Below are positions 6,950-7,472 of a DNA stretch of 7,472 nucleotides, piece after piece; position 1 is the first letter of the stretch; each line of letters opens with the position of its first letter. Made by a program: the position numbers and the translations under genes. The stretch is from NCBI GenBank assembly GCA_018814965.1, contig JAHIYS010000111.1, positions 1-7,472 on the forward strand. Direction: 5' to 3'. Source of the DNA: Gammaproteobacteria bacterium (GTDB lineage Bacteria; Pseudomonadota; Gammaproteobacteria; UBA9339). Below the pieces are notes generated by a model that worked only from the letters and a program-made list of their open reading frames with translations, was not told the origin of the DNA and made no database searches.

Positions 6950-7177
6950 ATGAAGCGGATAAATTCTACTGAAATTAAAATAGTGTCTGGCGGCAATGGC
7001 ATCTGCACCTGTTTAATGAGCGCCGCCACTATGAATAACCCAGCTAATAATGCCGCAGAGTGTCGCTCTAATTGCTGCAACAGCGGCGCCACAGCTTATA
7101 AATTCAATGATGCCCATGTGTCAAAAGACCAAACCAAGGCATACACCAATTGCCCATCCAGCTGTAATATTTTATAG
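6950..7177 (+). CDS. small cysteine-rich peptide precursor with double-glycine leader (bacteriocin/RiPP-like)
   Basis: A 75-residue protein I do not recognise as a named family member. Residues 1-15 read MKRINSTEIKIVSGG, matching the double-glycine leader pattern of peptides cleaved and exported by C39-peptidase ABC transporters: Ile at -12, Glu at -8, Ile at -7, Val at -4, Gly-Gly at -2/-1. The predicted 60-residue product is polar and rich in Asn, Ala, Ser and Thr. It has seven cysteines (19, 21, 38, 42, 43, 68, 72), including C-x-C near its start and two C-x-S-x-C units (CRSNC and CPSSC). There is no transmembrane helix. TAGGAG lies five nt before the ATG and a strong promoter precedes it, so expression is likely. 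The coding sequence is near 49% GC at 7021-7140, well above the neighbouring DNA. It could be a bacteriocin, a modified RiPP or a secreted disulfide peptide; no transporter, maturase or immunity gene is within the window. Confidence 0.75.
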   Translation: MKRINSTEIKIVSGGNGICTCLMSAATMNNPANNAAECRSNCCNSGATAYKFNDAHVSKDQTKAYTNCPSSCNIL

Positions 7178-7280
7178 TCATGCCGAGTAATTTTTTCATT
7201 GGAATAACTGGAATATTAGATTTCATATCTTGCTGAAAATCTTTTATTGTCATATTGTGTCGCCAAGATGGGCTTAGCAC

Positions 7281-7303
7281 CCTCTTCTTGTTTTATGAAG
7301 AGG
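7281..7303. repeat. 7-bp perfect hairpin downstream of the peptide gene
   Basis: CCTCTTC (7281-7287) pairs exactly with GAAGAGG (7297-7303) across a 9-nt loop, about 100 nt after the peptide stop. No T-run follows on either strand, so it is a poor intrinsic terminator. It may simply be a stable 3' end structure. Confidence 0.35.
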
Positions 7304-7318
7304 TTACTCTGATACCAA

Positions 7319-7352
7319 AGATTGCTTCGTCGCTGCGCTTCTCGCAATGACG
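7319..7352 (+). repeat. palindromic repeat family, copy 1
   Basis: This 34-nt unit runs from AGATTGCTTCG through GCTGCGCTTC to CTCGCAATGACG. Its reverse complement starts CGTCATTGCGAG, the same 12 bases that open the copy at the end of the window. The style (CGTCATTGCGAG ... GCAATCT) is that of dispersed non-coding palindromic repeats common in host-associated gammaproteobacteria and some alphaproteobacteria. Confidence 0.65.
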
Positions 7353-7370
7353 GCAAAAATCAAACATTGC

Positions 7371-7400
7371 TTGCTTCGTTGCTGCGCTTCTTGTTACGAC
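7371..7400 (+). repeat. palindromic repeat family, degenerate copy 2
   Basis: TTGCTTCGTTGCTGCGCTTCT matches copy 1 at all but one position over 21 nt, 49 nt further on in the same orientation. The expected CTCGCAATGACG end has decayed to TTGTTACGAC. It looks like an older or eroded unit of the same family. Confidence 0.55.
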
Positions 7401-7439
7401 AAAAACCTCAGATTTAAGCACACCGCTATACTAATAAAA

Positions 7440-7472
7440 GCGTCATTGCGAGCTTACGAAGTAAGCGTGGCA
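7440..7472 (-). repeat. palindromic repeat family, inverted copy cut by the window end
   Basis: It begins GCGTCATTGCGAG and contains a perfect GCTTAC-GAA-GTAAGC hairpin (7452-7466) followed by GTGGCA at the window edge. The outer 12 bases are shared with copy 1 in the opposite orientation, while the middle differs. It is probably incomplete because the sequence stops. Confidence 0.6.

Noticed and set aside
7180..7236. An 18-codon plus-strand frame (MPSNFFIG...) right after the peptide stop
   Set aside because: Too short, and there is no purine-rich ribosome site before its ATG.
7104..7253. A 49-codon minus-strand reading frame beginning MTIKDFQQ that runs antisense into the peptide gene
   Set aside because: No ribosome binding site, no promoter, and its second half is only the complement of the well-supported peptide gene.

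Overview
The window is AT-rich bacterial DNA with tightly packed genes. It carries part of a mevalonate-pathway operon, an SDF-family transporter, a membrane-anchored class III nucleotide cyclase and a small cysteine-rich peptide gene. The pathway genes in an AT-rich genome, the cyclase architecture and the short dispersed palindromic repeats suggest a host-associated gammaproteobacterium, most likely of the Legionellales/Coxiella type. That placement is inference; no rRNA or species-specific marker is present.

Layout: (1) 12-3152, minus strand: three genes in the order HMG-CoA synthase, mevalonate kinase, second GHMP kinase (probably phosphomevalonate kinase). They are separated by a 5-nt gap and then a 20-nt overlap, so they form one operon, read from a good sigma70-type promoter at 3185-3212. 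The window ends just after the third gene, so a decarboxylase or other pathway gene could follow outside it. (2) 3153-3343: divergent intergenic region holding the operon promoter and an 85-bp imperfect inverted repeat. (3) 3344-4552, plus strand: dicarboxylate/acidic amino acid symporter. (4) 4551-4586: hairpin terminator between convergent genes, with its T-tract oriented for the cyclase transcript. (5) 4648-6762, minus strand: a two-TM, extracytoplasmic-sensor, HAMP, class IIIb adenylate cyclase. (6) 6763-6949: divergent promoter region with a tandem 9-bp repeat on the cyclase side and a near-consensus promoter on the other. (7) 6950-7177, plus strand: a 75-residue peptide with a textbook double-glycine leader and a core with seven cysteines. 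(8) 7178-7472: non-coding, with a hairpin and three copies of a palindromic repeat family.

Functionally, the operon would turn acetoacetyl-CoA and acetyl-CoA into HMG-CoA and later phosphorylate mevalonate toward isoprenoids; HMG-CoA reductase, the decarboxylase and IPP isomerase are not in the window. The symporter and cyclase look like independent transcription units. The most novel element is the 6950-7177 peptide. It looks like an exported, processed bacteriocin-like or modified peptide precursor, but no transporter, modifying enzyme or immunity gene is visible here.
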